Positions 23,619-36,020 of a stretch of DNA of 64,000 nucleotides are shown piece by piece. The position numbers were made by a program, and so were the translations under genes. Below the pieces are notes generated by a model. The model made no database searches. It was not told the DNA's origin and was given only the letters and a program-made list of their open reading frames with translations. This DNA comes from Cricetomys ansorgei (taxonomy: Eukaryota > Chordata > Mammalia > Rodentia > Nesomyidae): positions 14,616,001 through 14,680,000 of the forward strand of contig JAMJFZ010001133.1 in assembly GCA_026225945.1 (NCBI GenBank), in the 5' to 3' direction. Position 1 is the first letter of the stretch, and every line of letters starts with the position of its first letter.

Positions 23619-24685
23619 TACACACACACACACAAAGACAGAGACAGAAATAGAGAGCAAAGAGAAGGAGACAGAGAGATATGACTTTATGAGACAAGGA
23701 ACCTCCAAAGAGGATTTGAGTTCATTTCTGTTGGCCATCTGCCCCTGGGCATGGAGCCTACACTTGAGAGTAGTTTCTTTCCCCAGGGAGACTCCCTTGG
23801 AGAAAACTAATTTCATTTGCAAGTAGTTCTCTATTGGAGACATCTTCTGGGTTAGGGATGGGGTGTGTGTCCACTTTTGGTTTCGGCTCTAGATGCATCT
23901 GGTGTAAACTTGTGCAGGCTCTGTGCATGCTGTTATGGTCTCTGTGAGTTCATATGTACATCTATCCTGTTGATTTAGAGGGCCTTGTTTCCTTGGTGTC
24001 CTCCATCCCCACGGGCCTTTAGACTCTTTCCACTACCTCTTCTACAGGGTTTTCTGAGTCTTTAGGGAGGAGATTTGATGGAGATATCCTTTTTAGGGCT
24101 GAGTGTCCCAAGGTCTCTCGCTATCTGCGTACTGTCTGGATGTGAGTCTCTGTATTTGTCCCCATCTGCTACAGGAGGAAGCTTCTCTGATGGTAGCTGA
24201 GCAGGCACTTATCATATTTGTTTTTCTAGGTATGGGTTACCTTAGTCAGGATCATTTTTTTCTAGCTCTATCCATTTATCTGAGAATTTCATTTTTAATA
24301 GCTGAATAATATTGCACTGTGTAAATGAACTACGTTTTCTTTATCCATGCATTTGTTGAGAGACATGTAGGTTGTTCCCAATTTCTGGCTATTCTGAATA
24401 CAGCAGCAATGAACATGGTTGGGCAAGTGTCCCTATGGTAGGATGAAGCATCCTTTGGGTATACGCCCAAGAGTGGTATAGCTGGTCTTAAGGTAGATCG
24501 ATCCCCATCTTCCTGAGTATCTACCACGTTTCCCTTCCAGCTGTTCAGATTTGCACTCCAAACAGCAATGGATGAGTGACCCCCCCCTTACTCCATATCC
24601 TTGCTGGCATGAACTGTCATTTGTTTCATTGATTTAGCCATTTTGAAAGGTGTAAGATGTAATATCAAAGTAAAAAATACTTAGT
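23170..24685 (-). mobile_element. LINE-1 3' end (5'-truncated)
   Basis: A minus-strand L1 starting with its reversed A tail (23171). It continues through the rodent 3' UTR landmarks (catctgcccctgggcatgga, gagactcccttggag, ggcctttagactctttcc) and into the end of the ORF2 region (cctttgggtatacgcccaag). No intact frame is left: the minus-strand frames are broken by stops. A TATA/AC microsatellite has grown inside the 3' UTR at 23571-23636. Old rodent subfamily, not a young master copy. Confidence 0.88.
23571..23636. repeat. (TA)n(CA)n microsatellite inside L1
   Basis: gatatatata followed by a CA run with a few interruptions, inside the L1 3' UTR. Confidence 0.95.
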
Positions 24686-24937
24686 TTTTTTTTTCTCATT
24701 GTCCTCCTCTTTAGTTGCTATGCAGAGTGTCTGGCAGATTCTGGAGCCATTTTGTTTACTCTGAGAAAAATGTATATCTTTATGATGATTTGCGGTTGGA
24801 TAATCAGTGTCAAATTCAAACATCTAATGTTTAAAGCAGGGTCTACTTGAGGATGTTTGACTTGGGTTAATGTCAAGTCACTGGCCTTCCCTGGTGTAGA
24901 CATTTGTTGACCTGGAGGCAGGAGAAGAGGGGTGATA

Positions 24938-25085
24938 CTTTAGTTACTCTCCTATTGCTGTGATAAAACACCATGACCAACTTACAGCAAGGTGGGTTTA
25001 TTTAGGTGTATGGTTCCAGGGTGTTAGTGTCAATGATGGTTGGTACCTGGAGCAGTGAACTCAGAGCTGTGGAGTATATTTTAGA
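24938..25085 (-). repeat. Rodent LTR-like repeat, 3' end only
   Basis: The plus strand reads ctattgctgtgataaaacac, then catgaccaactta and ggtgggtttattt. This is the reverse complement of the end shared by the LTR-like families seen at 12.6, 46.6 and 60.9 kb. The rest of the unit is missing or too diverged. Confidence 0.7.
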
Positions 25086-25389
25086 CTCTTTGTAGGTTCC
25101 AAATTGGGTCCCATCATTTGAAATAACTGTGAACAAGGATGCATCCCATTCTGGGTGGCTATCTATGGTTCCTTCAGTCCTAGCACCCCACCAGTCTCTT
25201 TCTGTGGACCTGAACCCCCAGGCAGCTTCCCTGGCCCAAACAGAACAGAGATGCCCAATCTACACCCACCTCTGTTTCTTGTATTCTACACATGATCTGG
25301 CAAGGACTGTGAGCTGTACTGTACCAGTTTCAAAGGTAATGATCCTTGCTTTCTCTTGCTTGTGAAATTTCTTCTTCAGGAGTCAGGTC
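25086..25389. other. Unique DNA, nothing identified
   Basis: No gene or repeat recognised. Confidence 0.45.
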
Positions 25390-26010
25390 ACATCCACAGT
25401 CCTCTTCATCTTTCTTGGATAAGGATGTGTAGAGGAAATGTAATCTTTTAATCCAGCACCGTGACTGCTCTAGCAAAGGATTACATTGAAGGGCAAGTAT
25501 GATAGACGTTTGATATCTGGTCAGGCAGCATGGCTGCTCTAGAGTAGAAAGAATGGTAGTACACACCTTTAAACCTAATTCATTAGGCAGTAGTGGCACA
25601 TGCCTTTAATCCCAGCTCAATATAGAGAAACAGGGAGTAGAAGCAGAGTGTGGAAGTAGCAACAGGAAGTAGAGCTCAGAAAGAGGTGGAAGCAGACAAA
25701 AAGCAGAGCAGAGAGACAGTTCAGTCAGGCAGTTTGAGCAGTCAGCTCCTAAGTAGTTCAGTTCAGAAGGAGAAGCTGAGAAGAGCAGAGGCAGTTGAGA
25801 ATAATCTAAGAGAGAAAGCAGAGTCAGAAGCAGATGGTTTATGATTTAAACTGCAGAGTGAGCTCAGTCTGCAGTCTCAGAGGCTGAAACATTCTAGGTT
25901 TAGGTTTGAAGATAAGATTGTATAGAGGCTGAAACCGTCTAGGACCAGGGATTGAATTAGCAAAGAATATATTGTCTTCTGCCATGAACCCATGAGAATA
26001 ATTAAATAAA
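25390..26010 (+). repeat. Probable rodent ERV LTR-like segment with B1-like patch
   Basis: A purine-rich stretch of repeated caga/gcag words (25620-25850), preceded by a B1-like cacatgcctttaatcccagct and followed by ggctgaaac motifs (25879, 25927) and a late AATAAA (26003). This layout resembles rodent ERVK LTRs that captured a B1 piece, but I could not define TG...CA edges or a duplication. Confidence 0.4.
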
Positions 26011-27169
26011 TCAATGCATATATCAACACTTACAAGAATGGCTCAAGGCCTGCACATTTAAATTTATGCACATGCATAATGAACTCTCCAGGGTGAGGTG
26101 GAAGCTGCTGCTCCTGAGAACTCTCTCCTCTCTTGCACTCTTGAGTGGTAAAAGAATGATCGTAGTCCTGTCCCTCCTACTATGTGTTTCTTCCATTATA
26201 CATACTCTCTCTCCTCCCTCCCTCTTCCTCTTCCCTTCTCTCTCCCTCTCCTCCACACTCCTTGCTTTATCTCCAGTACTCTAGGAGCAGCATTGTGTAG
26301 CCGTGAGTACCTGACTTGCTATGATCCATGACATTCTTCCAAGGTGAAGCCCGTGAAGCGTGTGTACAGTGTAAGGCTGGGCCAGACAGAAGTTCTGATT
26401 CGCAGAAGGTCTTCTGCAGGCCTGCAATTCTTTCTTCTCAATGGCTGCAAAGTAAAAGAAGTAGGTCATTCTCTATCACACACACACACACACACACACT
26501 CACACACTCACACATTCTCACACACACAACCATGCTTATAAGATTTCAAGAATTTCAGCTTGCAAGTCAGAAATTTCACACCTCAGATAAACTGGCAAGA
26601 AGCCCAGAACTCGCCATTTTCACTTCACATACTGAAATTCTCACAGGGATTTACTGACAGAGTAACTGAGGTATTAGAAGAGCTTTGAGCCTGAGGTTCA
26701 TTTGCATATGACCCATCCTATGTTATTCACTTACTGTGTGATTTCAGAGTCTGTTTTGTTGTTTTGAGATGTTCTGCAAATCACACATATATTTATATTT
26801 GATATCCCCTGCCATTCAAAAGCACCAACGTTCTGACAAAGACGTGTATAATTAACCATCCGTCACCTTACCTTCATGCTTTACATATTACTTTTACAAA
26901 TACAATACTGTAGTATCTTCCTGTAACCAGATACCCTTGGGTTTTATTAAGTAGGTAACTAAGCTGACTAAAGCATCTTAATCCTCTACAATTAGACATG
27001 GTAATTTAATTATTAATTACACTTTGGTAGAGTATTGTAGACTGCATACGAGAGGCAGAAATGTTGTTAGCTTCTTGTACTTGGATGTTCATGTTTATGA
27101 TGTACAGATACAACCTTCATGTAAGCAATAGTCTTTTATTATTAGTTTAGTGATTTAGGCTAGCATACA
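26011..27169. other. Unique DNA with CT and CA tracts
   Basis: No gene recognised. CT-rich at 26200-26275; (CA)n with CT interruptions at 26476-26529. The plus-strand frame 26328-26657 runs through the CA repeat and is not a gene. Confidence 0.5.
26476..26529. repeat. Interrupted (CA)n microsatellite
   Basis: A CA run with regular CTCA interruptions. Confidence 0.95.
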
Positions 27170-27830
27170 AAGTAATGGACTGCATCAGGGCAGCTTCATT
27201 CATGTGTGTGCGTATTTACCCTTGTGCATTCCCATCCCCAGGTCCCTTCCTGTCCCTATGTTTCTTACCACCCCAGTCCTCCAGCTGCTTCTCTTTTGTC
27301 CCCAGTCAGGCCCCTTCTGTTTTCCTATTGCCTATGTACTATTACCCTCTCTGCTCTCCACCTCCTTTGTCAGCATCTCTTCCTCCCTCTCATGATCCCC
27401 TTTCTAGTTTTGTGACCTACAGATATGCATATGTAAATACGCATATTATTTTAAATCTAGGTTGTTCATATGAGAGAAAGCATAAAGGATTTCTCTTTGA
27501 GCCTGGCATATTTTGCTTAACATAGTGATTTCTAGTTGTATCCACTTTCCTAAAAACACCATATTTAATTTTACTTAAAGTTGCATAAACTTTCTTTTTG
27601 TAGATATAGCACTCTTCACTCTTCCTTCCTTCATACTTCTGTTGATGTACATCTAAGCTGGATCCTTCTCCTAGCTATGGTGAATACTTCAGTTATAAAC
27701 ATGTGCAAATCTCCCTGTGGAATGTTGCTTTAGAGTCCTTTGGGTGAGCAGCTAAATGGTATGGTAGCTCAACTTTTAGTGACCATGCAAGTTTACAGGT
27801 CCGTCAGCAATGAGTGAAGGTTCTTGACAA
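27170..27830 (-). repeat. LINE-1 fragment (ORF2 end and 3' side)
   Basis: Antisense landmarks: tttgcttaacatagtgatttc, ctagctatggtgaatacttc, cctttgggtgagcagctaaa and gtttacaggtccgtcagcaatg, the known order of an L1 ORF2 end read backwards. No intact frame. Confidence 0.72.
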
Positions 27831-28340
27831 ATCTCTCCATCATATTCACGTCTATTCTTTTTGGTTTGTGACCCACTGAGATTAATCAAGGCTATCTTTG
27901 GTCTGATTGGTCCTTTGGAGCCTGGTGGAGTCTGCAGTGGGAACACAATTGAAGACAAGGACTCACCCTCTCTAAGAGTCTATTAGAAGCTAATAATTAA
28001 GAGGTTAAGGTTGAGTCCCCATGAGCTCCTTCCCTTCTCTGACTGACTGTTGCTAGGGCCTAAGGCAGGTTGTTGAGTTAATGATTGCAATAGTTGTGTT
28101 GAATCTAGAAATGGTGTTCCATAGGCCTTACCCCTATATTAAATACTTTCTGGCCCTTCTTCTTCTTCAATGTTTCCTGAGCCTTAGAGGGGGTGGTTTG
28201 AATGCCCCTTTAAAGGCTAAGCTCACAAGTACTGCTTATTCTCTATCCTGGGCAGCCAAGGTCTGCATTTAGCACAGTTCATTGTAAGGAGAGGTTTCTT
28301 TGATTAAAGCTTTTGAACTATGGTTATAAGCATAGATATT
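27831..28340 (-). repeat. LINE-1 3' UTR fragment (Lx-like)
   Basis: tttgtgacccactgagatta, then ccccatgagctccttccc and atgtttcctgagccttag follow the antisense rodent L1 3' UTR. It abuts the preceding L1 fragment, and I cannot tell whether they are one rearranged or two insertions. Confidence 0.55.
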
Positions 28341-28366
28341 TATAAAGCAGCTTGCTGCCTTGACAG

Positions 28367-28753
28367 TGTCTTAGTTACTGTTCTTTTGTTGTGAAGGGAC
28401 AACATGACTAGGGCAAAGTTTAGAAGAAAGTGTTTAACTTGGGGCCATGCTCAGTGTTTCAGAGGGCATATCCATAGTCATCATGACAGAGAGTGTGGTA
28501 GCAGGCAGACAGGCACTAGAGCCGTAGCTAAGAGCTTACTTGCTTCCTGACCGACAGGCAGTAGACTGGACAGAAACAGAATAAGACCTGCCATGACATT
28601 TGATTTTGAAACCTCAAAGCCCACCTCCAAGTGATATAACTCCTCTAATAAAGCCATACGTCTGAATCCTTCTTAAATAGTCCACACCAACCAGCAACAA
28701 AAAACTCAAATATATGTGCCCATGGGGGCCATTCTTGATCAAACCACCACAGA
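28367..28753 (-). repeat. Rodent LTR-like repeat (family 2)
   Basis: Reverse complement of the family seen at 60522-60872. It opens tgtcttagttactg and contains ttgattttgaaacctcaaag, gcccacctccaagtg and atgggggccattcttg, ending caaaccaccaca. Nearly full length. I do not assign a formal family name. Confidence 0.72.
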
Positions 28754-29674
28754 CTGGTTAGATAAACACTGTTAATAAGTCTTTTGCCTGGCACTACATC
28801 TCCCCACACCTGGGTTGTTATCTGGGCTTACGGTACCCATCATGAGCCATCCCATGGGACTCCACTCCAAACACAGGGAAGCTGGTTACGACCACCACAG
28901 ACAAGCCACTGCTATGCAAGCAGTCATATCGCATATCCCACCCGGCAGGCTGGACTTCTGGTTCACAGAGCTCAGAGCTTGGCAAGATTCATGATGCCTT
29001 TTTGTTCCCAGCAGCCCACTCAGCCAAACCACCCTCTCAGTGGTTTGAATGACAGTCAGTATGGAGTGGATGGTGGTGGAAAGCTGAAAAGAAGTACATT
29101 TTGAACTATGGAGCAAGCTATGTTGTTGCTTCGTGTATTGGATTTATTGAGACTCAATGGCATTAGGTGTAAGAGACTATGACTTTTCAGATACGCAGCC
29201 CTGTGAGCTCTGGCACAGAACAAGGTCTGTAAGATGTAATACTTCCTTGCTTTGTTTTGAGGATACTGGTGATATTCAATAGGAAAATGATACAGGAACT
29301 TCAGAGCTCAGCTCCTACATTTGTGTGCCACCCCCTCCTAAATTTTTCCTAGAGCAAAATAATGTTTCTGTTTATGAGAATGTTCTTTGAAAAGACACAG
29401 GGCTGTGCTAACCCACAACAACATACAGACAGAAAGCAAAATGCTGCTTTAGAAAATTTCGTGGCTATTATGAATTTTCATGTGACAGAAAACAACAACA
29501 TCAACATTTATATTTGGCTTTGAATCAGGGCATCACTGTATATTACTCTCTGACTATGGGATATAAATTATGTCATTTTTAAGAGCTGTTTTTCTTCATG
29601 TTGATAAAATTTCACAGGTATATCATAAAGCTGCTTTCTCAATTTTTCGGTTAATTTTTTTTTAATCTGAGGAT
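28754..29674. other. Unidentified sequence, no gene
   Basis: 28770-29105 is richer in C and G than its surroundings and may be an unrecognised repeat. Its frames on both strands overlap completely, which argues against coding. The rest is AT-rich and unique. Confidence 0.4.
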
Positions 29675-29881
29675 TGGGGATTGGAGAGATGGCTCGGTGG
29701 TTAAGTTCATTTATATAGTTTCAAGCATCCACATTATGGGGCTCACAACCACCTGTAATTCCAGCTCTGGGGGAGTCTGTTACCATCTTCTGGCCTCCAC
29801 AGTATTCTTCACTAAGGCATACATACATACCCATACACAAACCCATGCACATAATTAAAAACAATAAAGTAAATCTTTAAG
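29675..29881 (+). repeat. B3-class SINE
   Basis: ggggattggagagatggctc, cacaaccacctgtaattcc, a ttaccatcttctggcctcc box and an acaataaagtaaatctt tail. Confidence 0.92.
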
Positions 29882-30209
29882 AATTCAAGGATTGCTATAT
29901 CTATACTCACTTCAGTAATTGTTACCTAAAATGTTTAACTGGTGTTTCTTTATATCCTGCAAAAAAAAAAACTAAAGAGAATTCTTCAAAATAGAAAGGG
30001 TGCGTGAAAGGGACGGTGAGCCTACTAGGCAGGAGCATTGCTCAAGATCTGAGGCTTCCACCCCCCCTTTAGTTCTTGTCACTTTTGTCCAACACTTATT
30101 CTGTTATAAGAACCAGTAGGATTAGAAATAAAAGATGAGTAGGAAGTAGTCTTTGTTCATTGTGTTCAACTAGAGAAGGTGGTTATTCAAATTAAAAAGC
30201 GTATGTTAT
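29882..30209. other. Unique DNA, nothing identified
   Basis: No gene or repeat recognised. Confidence 0.5.
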
Positions 30210-30285
30210 CAGCTAGGGACAGAAAGCTAGACTACCATGGTCAAGGCCCTGGGTTTGATCCCCTAGCACTATAAATAAGCAACAA
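30210..30285 (+). repeat. Degenerate ID-type SINE
   Basis: The second half reads ggccctgggtttgatccc followed by ctagcac and an A-rich end, as in ID elements. The 5' half is badly worn. Confidence 0.5.
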
Positions 30286-30387
30286 AACAACCACAGTCAG
30301 TTAGCATATATATCTCCATAAGCCTTCCAGAAAGGACAGAGAAAGAAGTGCTAACAGGAACATTTTCCACAGAATGGATTATTGAAG

Positions 30388-30565
30388 GGATGTAGGATTG
30401 AGCTTAGTAATAAAAGTGCTTAGGTAGCAAGTGTTTGGATCCCCAAATGAAGTGTGGAGGGAAAATCTGGGTGTGATAGTATACTTAAAACTACCCTGGG
30501 CTAAATAGTAAGATCTTATCTTAAAAAAAAATGAACAAACAAACAAACAACAACAAAAACAAGAG
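30388..30565 (+). repeat. Degenerate B4-type (ID-B1) SINE
   Basis: An ID-like part (attgagcttagtaataaaag, then agcaagtgtttggatcccc) is followed by a B1-like end (ctgggctaaatagtaagatc) and an (AAAC)n tail. The order ID then B1 is that of B4/RSINE elements. Confidence 0.55.
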
Positions 30566-30734
30566 CTAAGGACTCAGCACAGTTTCAGAGGACTTGTCTA
30601 ACTGACCAAGGCTCTTTGTTTGAAGTCCTGAAGGAAGATATCAGGTTTGGCAAGGCAGATGGGCAATATGTGCCATAGTAGGCAATCATAAAGAGATCTG
30701 CACAGTGACAACACCAGTGGACATGCCAGTGTGC

Positions 30735-31075
30735 ATGGCAGAGATCTCACAAGGTTCCATCCCTAGATGAAGAGTTACAAGTAATCAATGGCTGCTGGAT
30801 AAGGAAGAATCAGTTTTCTCCAGGAATGAGCTCCCTGCTAAGTTATCCAATTCCAACTGGTCAACCCCAGACACATGTACATACAGATAATGATAAATGG
30901 ACTCAGAAGGAAGGATGTAAATGAACATATAAAACAATAATAATTAGAGAGTAGGAGGTCATGAATTTGGGAAGGAGTGGGTGAGGGGACACAAGAGGAA
31001 TTGGAGGTGAGAGGAAGGGTGTGAGTGTTAAAGATGCTTATGTATAAAGTTCTCAACAAAAATAAGATTTAAGGA
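30735..31075 (+). repeat. LINE-1 3' UTR fragment
   Basis: tccctagatgaagagttaca, caatggctgctggataagg, atgagctccctgctaagtta, ccaactggtcaaccccag and ggtcatgaatttgggaagga follow the rodent L1 3' end. Same segment as 39425-39725. Confidence 0.75.
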
Positions 31076-32565
31076 AACCATGTTGCATGGTTGGAAAGCT
31101 GTAAGAATTCAGAATGTGGTCATGAAGCAGAGAAAGATGAATATCCTGCATCAAAAAAGACCATTTCTTTCCTCTAAGCTTACATTTCCATGTGGATAAT
31201 CTTGTTGGTTATATAAAGAGACAAGATGCTTTATGTGTGCTATTGTTACCTTTAAAATAAATTATCATACAATGAATAATTCAGGTAATAGGACACAGCT
31301 TTTATAATTAACTTTGAAGTTGCTGGTAGGCATGGAAATGGAAAATTGTAAGGGTCTCTAATAACCTGATAATTTCTTCTGAAAAGTGTTTCATCTTAAT
31401 TTTCTTTCACTTTTCTTCTTTTGCTCTTGATGTGTAAACACCCACCAAGATCAGTATCTCCTCACCTTTTTTCTGCTTTAAAGAGAAGCTCCTTGGTTTT
31501 GATAGGTGTGGAACCATGTTTTTAACACTTGAAATTCCCATTTGGATTCATGTCTGCACATTCTTACAGCCTAAGGATTTAAGTTTACCCAGAAATCACA
31601 TTTCTTGCTATTTTAAAACCTAAGTGATTCTAAATTCCCTCAGATATATTTTGTACTTCAGAACTCCCTGCCAGCAAGAAATCATTTGTCCACATGGACG
31701 TTTCTGAAACAGAGCCTTCGCAAACAAGGTGCACAACCTAAACAGAACATTTTGAAGAAAATGATAATGAGTATAAAATGGATCATTTCAGAATACTTGT
31801 CCTGATTGTGGAATCATAAATATTTTACGATAAATTTCACACAGAGCCTGGCTCTTCCCACAAGAAGGAAAATAGCATTCTTTTACCACCAGGTTTATTA
31901 TCCTAAAAGCTTTTAGGTTTCCTTTTCCAACTTGGATTCAGATCAAACTCCTAAATAAATGACACATCTTTCTCCTCTTTTTTAAGCTGTTCTGACTCTG
32001 AAGGCCTTGGTTTCCTCAGGCTGGAACTGTTTCAACATCTTGCAATGAGACAACTAATTAAAGTGGTTTTGGTTTTGGCTGGAAGACTCTGCCTTTCCCT
32101 GACTGGAGTTTGTCATCTACAGTTGAAGCCAGTACAGCTCATTCCCATTTCTAAATTTTGTTTTGGAAAACACCATGCCTTGGTAAAACATAAAAACAAA
32201 AAACCCAAAATACTATGAATGAAGCATTTGATAGTTGGTTATCTCCCTTGTTCCTTCAGAAACCAAGTGGGATGTGTACCCAGAAACCATCATTCCTCAC
32301 AACTTCATATGACCCCAGTCTGTAATGAAATGTGTCTTTATTATGAGTATTGAAATTTTGTAATGTCTTCTGTCTTACGTTTATGAGGACTTGATTTAAG
32401 AGAAAAGTAATTTCCTTTATTAACATTTTTGAGAGCCTCTTATTGGCCACATTTTGAGGATAGATGCAATTCCATATGGATTCTTTACTGTGTGTCCTTC
32501 TTACCATGCTATAACCTCTCTTATGGTAAGCCTAAGACTTTCACTGATTTTAATTTTTTCTTTAA
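31076..32565. other. Unique AT-rich DNA, no gene
   Basis: About 1.5 kb without a recognised repeat or gene. Confidence 0.5.
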
Positions 32566-32690
32566 GGTGGGATCTCAGCATGTAGCCCTGGTTGCCTGGA
32601 GCTCACTATGTAGACCAGGTTAGTCTTGAACTTACAGAGATCCACCTGCCTGTGCTTCCCCAAAGCTGGTTAAATGCATGTGCTGCAGTA
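32566..32690 (-). repeat. B1 SINE
   Basis: The plus strand reads ggtgggatctcagcatgtagc, actatgtagaccaggttagtc and acagagatccacctgcctgt, the reverse complement of B1. Confidence 0.85.
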
Positions 32691-33479
32691 ACCGACTTCA
32701 TCTTCATTGTTGAATCTTCTCCCCAGGGCACATGTCTGGCACATGATGAAGGATTAAGGAAATGCTTCCTGACAGTGTGGAAGGATTGGGTAGGGGTTAA
32801 CCTTTGCATTAAGACAACATAGACAAGTGAGGATAAGATATAATTCATTGTATATTGTTATAATCACTGACTGGAAAACACACAGAGGCATGCTGTGATG
32901 GATGTTATAGTGTGGAATGGTTGTGAGTTATTTGAGCTCATAGAGAAACTGGCTGTAGAGTGGATTACGCTTCCCCCCCTATTCAGACCCAAGTATGTTT
33001 GTCTTAAAGTGTCCTTCATTGCCTCTTGTGTGGGGATGGATTGCCATTTCCACTCTAACAGAGAGGAAAGACAATAGCAAAACAACCAAACACTAAAAAC
33101 ACTGTTCCCTTGAGAACAGCTAGAAGGTCACCCACATCCGACAGAGGTTACTAGTTTTACCTCACAATATAAAAATGTGTAGAGCATGAAAGAGAAGCTG
33201 GAAGTTGAGATATGAGAATCCCATCCATGGAGAGAAAGTTCAACTAGGAACTCCATCTCCATGCCTTAACTCCCCCAGTTGGTTTCTGCTGGATGTTAAG
33301 AACATCTGATTTGATGATGTGTTGTCTACATGCTACTGTTTGTTCTTTAACTTGAAAGCCTCATCTGAGGGAACTCTTTGCTGTGCCTGGATTCTCAGTA
33401 GGGAATTCCAGCTGACTGCCTCAATGGGGCTTCCTGAGTAGATTTCTTCTGGATGTTCTTGAGGCCTAATTTGATGATG
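32691..33479. other. Unique DNA, nothing identified
   Basis: No gene or repeat recognised. The plus- and minus-strand frames near 32864-33085 cover the same bases. Confidence 0.5.
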
Positions 33480-33592
33480 TCTTTCCTTTCTTTCCTCTTG
33501 CTTCCTTCCTTCCTTCCTTCCTTTCATTCTTTTTTCTTTTCTTTTCTTTCTTTCTTTCTTTAATCTATCTATCATCTATCTATCTATTATCA
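33480..33592. repeat. Polypyrimidine (CTTT/CTTC)n and (ATCT)n block
   Basis: About 80 bases almost without purines, then ATCT units (33565-33590). The purine strand explains the lysine/arginine/glutamate-rich frame on the minus strand. Confidence 0.95.
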
Positions 33593-33883
33593 TCAATTCT
33601 TGTTATTTATTCTTTTACTTTGATTTTCAAAATACTTAATAAACTCATTCAAAATAAAAGTGCAGTTATCATAGACAATTTTCTGAATCATATAAGACAC
33701 ATGTTTAAAAACCATGGGAACCAAATGATGGGCAGATTCTTCTGTATACAGGAAGGACAAGGCATGCCAGAAAAAAATTTCAGAGGAGAAGTTATCTGAA
33801 AAGTACCTTGAAGAAGTAAGAGCTCCTCAGAGGCCTGGAAGAGAGAAAAAAATGAGAATTTATGATCAAAGGAAAATCTGTAG

Positions 33884-34099
33884 CAGAAGTTCTCAACCCA
33901 TGGGCCATGAAGGGGTTGAATGACTCTTTCCCAGGGATTGCCTACGATCATCTTCATATCAGATATTTACATTGCAATTCATAACAGTAGCAAAATTATA
34001 GTTATGAAGTAGCAATGAAAATAATTTTATTATTGGGGGGTCACTACAACATGAGGAACTGTATTAAAGGGTCACAGAGTTAGGAGAGTTGAGCCACTG
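33884..34099 (-). mobile_element. URR1-type hAT-Charlie element
   Basis: A 216-bp non-autonomous DNA transposon with inverted ends (cagaagttctcaaccc and gagttgagccactg). Its interior matches the copy at 39949 read backwards. The flanks atctgtag and ccctgtag share 6 of 8 bases, consistent with a hAT 8-bp duplication. No transposase. Confidence 0.88.
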
Positions 34100-35663
34100 C
34101 CCTGTAGTCAAGGCATGTTAAGTCTGAAGTATTTGGAAGACATAAAGATTCTCAATAGGCTTTCTCAAGGCTTGGAGCTCAAGACTTACCCTGTAAGACT
34201 TTAAGATCCTTACTTAAATCTGTAAAGGGTTTATATTTCAAGCCTTATTTTGAGCTTGGGGACACTGTGGCCACTAAATAGTAATTTACAATATGTAGAC
34301 TAAGATTTAGAGAATACTAATATACCACTGTGTGTAGAATAAGTTGAAACTGTTCTGTTGACAAAATGCATTGCATCTAAGGAAGAAACGAAGGTTCAGA
34401 TTGTAGCTATGACCCCAACCCCAAGGTTAGTTTTTCCTTGGGGAAGCATGGTAGCTATGGGCCAACTATCTTTTTGCTACACACCAGGGACACCATTACC
34501 TCAACAAAGCATTTGGCCTGGATTGTGTCCAATATGAATGGAGAGGATTTGGGATGTTATCACCCTTACAGTATAGTATGTACATGTCCATATTCACCAC
34601 AAGGTAAAGGAAGAACAAACATTGTGAGAAGGTACCCAAGCTGGGCTTTACAATGCTAAAGGCACCACAGAATGAGTGGTAGAGGAAGGCCAGATATCCT
34701 GAGTTTAGTCCTGACTGATTGCCATAAATGCTTTGAGCATCTGTCCAGTATGCAAAACTGAGCCCTCAGGAACTTGTTCGGCAAAAAGATAGGGTAGGTA
34801 GATGGGAATGTGCTAGCTAAGTTTGGAAAACTTGTCTGGTAGGAGCTAGGTGACTAGCTGAATATGTAGGAGGCTAAGATACAGTCATGGCCAAAGAAGC
34901 TAAGTAGTCGGCTCTGAAGGAGAAGTGTTTTAATCACAGAGGGAGGTATCTAGATATTATCTTCAGGATAAAAGGAACTGGAAATACTTATCTTGCATCT
35001 TCTTTTCCTTGGAAATAATTTTGTAGTGGTAAAAATACAAATTATACAGGCAAACTTTTCAAATTAGAAACACATCTGTGTAAATAAAGTCTAGACCTTG
35101 AGATGCCATTGCCTTAAAATGTTTTCTGTAGGCAGGGCTGTGGCTACAGGGCTATGACTTGAGAACTCCCTGCCGTGCTTATTGTGATGAAATAGATGTG
35201 TTTATGGCTGGACATGGGCATTCTAAAGTCTCTTTGCATGGCAACTTTGAAAGTCAGCCTCCTCTGTTTTGTCTTGTTTTGTTTTTCAAGTGAATCTAGG
35301 AAGTATGAGAACAAAGAATCCTATTCCAGTGACCTGTAAAGCAAGTGTTATGTTTGTTTTCTCTGTTGAGGTAGTCATCAATTATGTGTGCTCCAAACTC
35401 ATACTAATTTATCTTTCAGGAGAAGGTTCAATGGTGTCAAGAATTTCCTTCTGTGCTCTAGCTTATTAAGGAAGATGAAAAATCCCTGAAAAAAAGCAGG
35501 AAAGTAAACAATTTGAGAAGTGTGCTAAAATGAAAATATACTCTAAGGAGGTACTAGGAAGTACAGGGGAAAATCAATATTGGTGTTAAGAGGACAAAGA
35601 GTGAATGAAATTGATACTGAGAAAAAAAAAGGAAGAAGGTTACCACCGTGTAGCTCCACGACT
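34100..35663. other. Unique DNA, no gene
   Basis: No recognised repeat or exon. Short plus-strand frames (34438-34659, 35269-35469) have no domain. Confidence 0.5.
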
Positions 35664-36020
35664 GCATTAGTTACTTCCCTGCTGCTGTGATTAGACACCG
35701 CGACTGAAAGTGACTTATGGGACAGAAGTTTATTGTGGCTTAGGGTTCTAGGGGAACAAGAGTCCACTGTGGTAGCAAGGCATGGCAGTAAGCCATAGGA
35801 ACAGGAAGCCAAGAGATCACGTTGTCAACCATAAACATGAAGCAGAGAGAGAAAATTGGAAGTAGGATTAACCCACAACTTCTCAAAACCCAACCCAGTG
35901 GCATTCCCTTTTTAGTAAGGCTCTACCACCTGAAGGCTCCATAACCCCACAAACAGTGCTACTAACTGACCAAGTGTGCAAATACTTGAGCCTATAAAGG
36001 AATTTCCCTTCCACAATGAC
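35664..36020 (-). repeat. Rodent LTR-like repeat (family 2 related)
   Basis: gcattagttacttccctgctg, cgactgaaagtgacttatgg, gaagtttattgtggcttagg and later catgaagcagagagag follow the reverse of the rodent LTR-like end at 60.9 kb, with a different middle. Old copy. Confidence 0.55.

Noticed and set aside
23488..23843. Minus-strand frames of 69 and 115 codons
   Set aside because: Translation of a CA microsatellite and L1 3' UTR.
27175..27525. 116-codon proline/serine-rich plus-strand frame
   Set aside because: It lies in a pyrimidine-rich antisense L1 segment.
28784..29104. 106-codon plus-strand frame
   Set aside because: An opposite frame covers the same bases and no domain is seen. Possibly an unnamed repeat.
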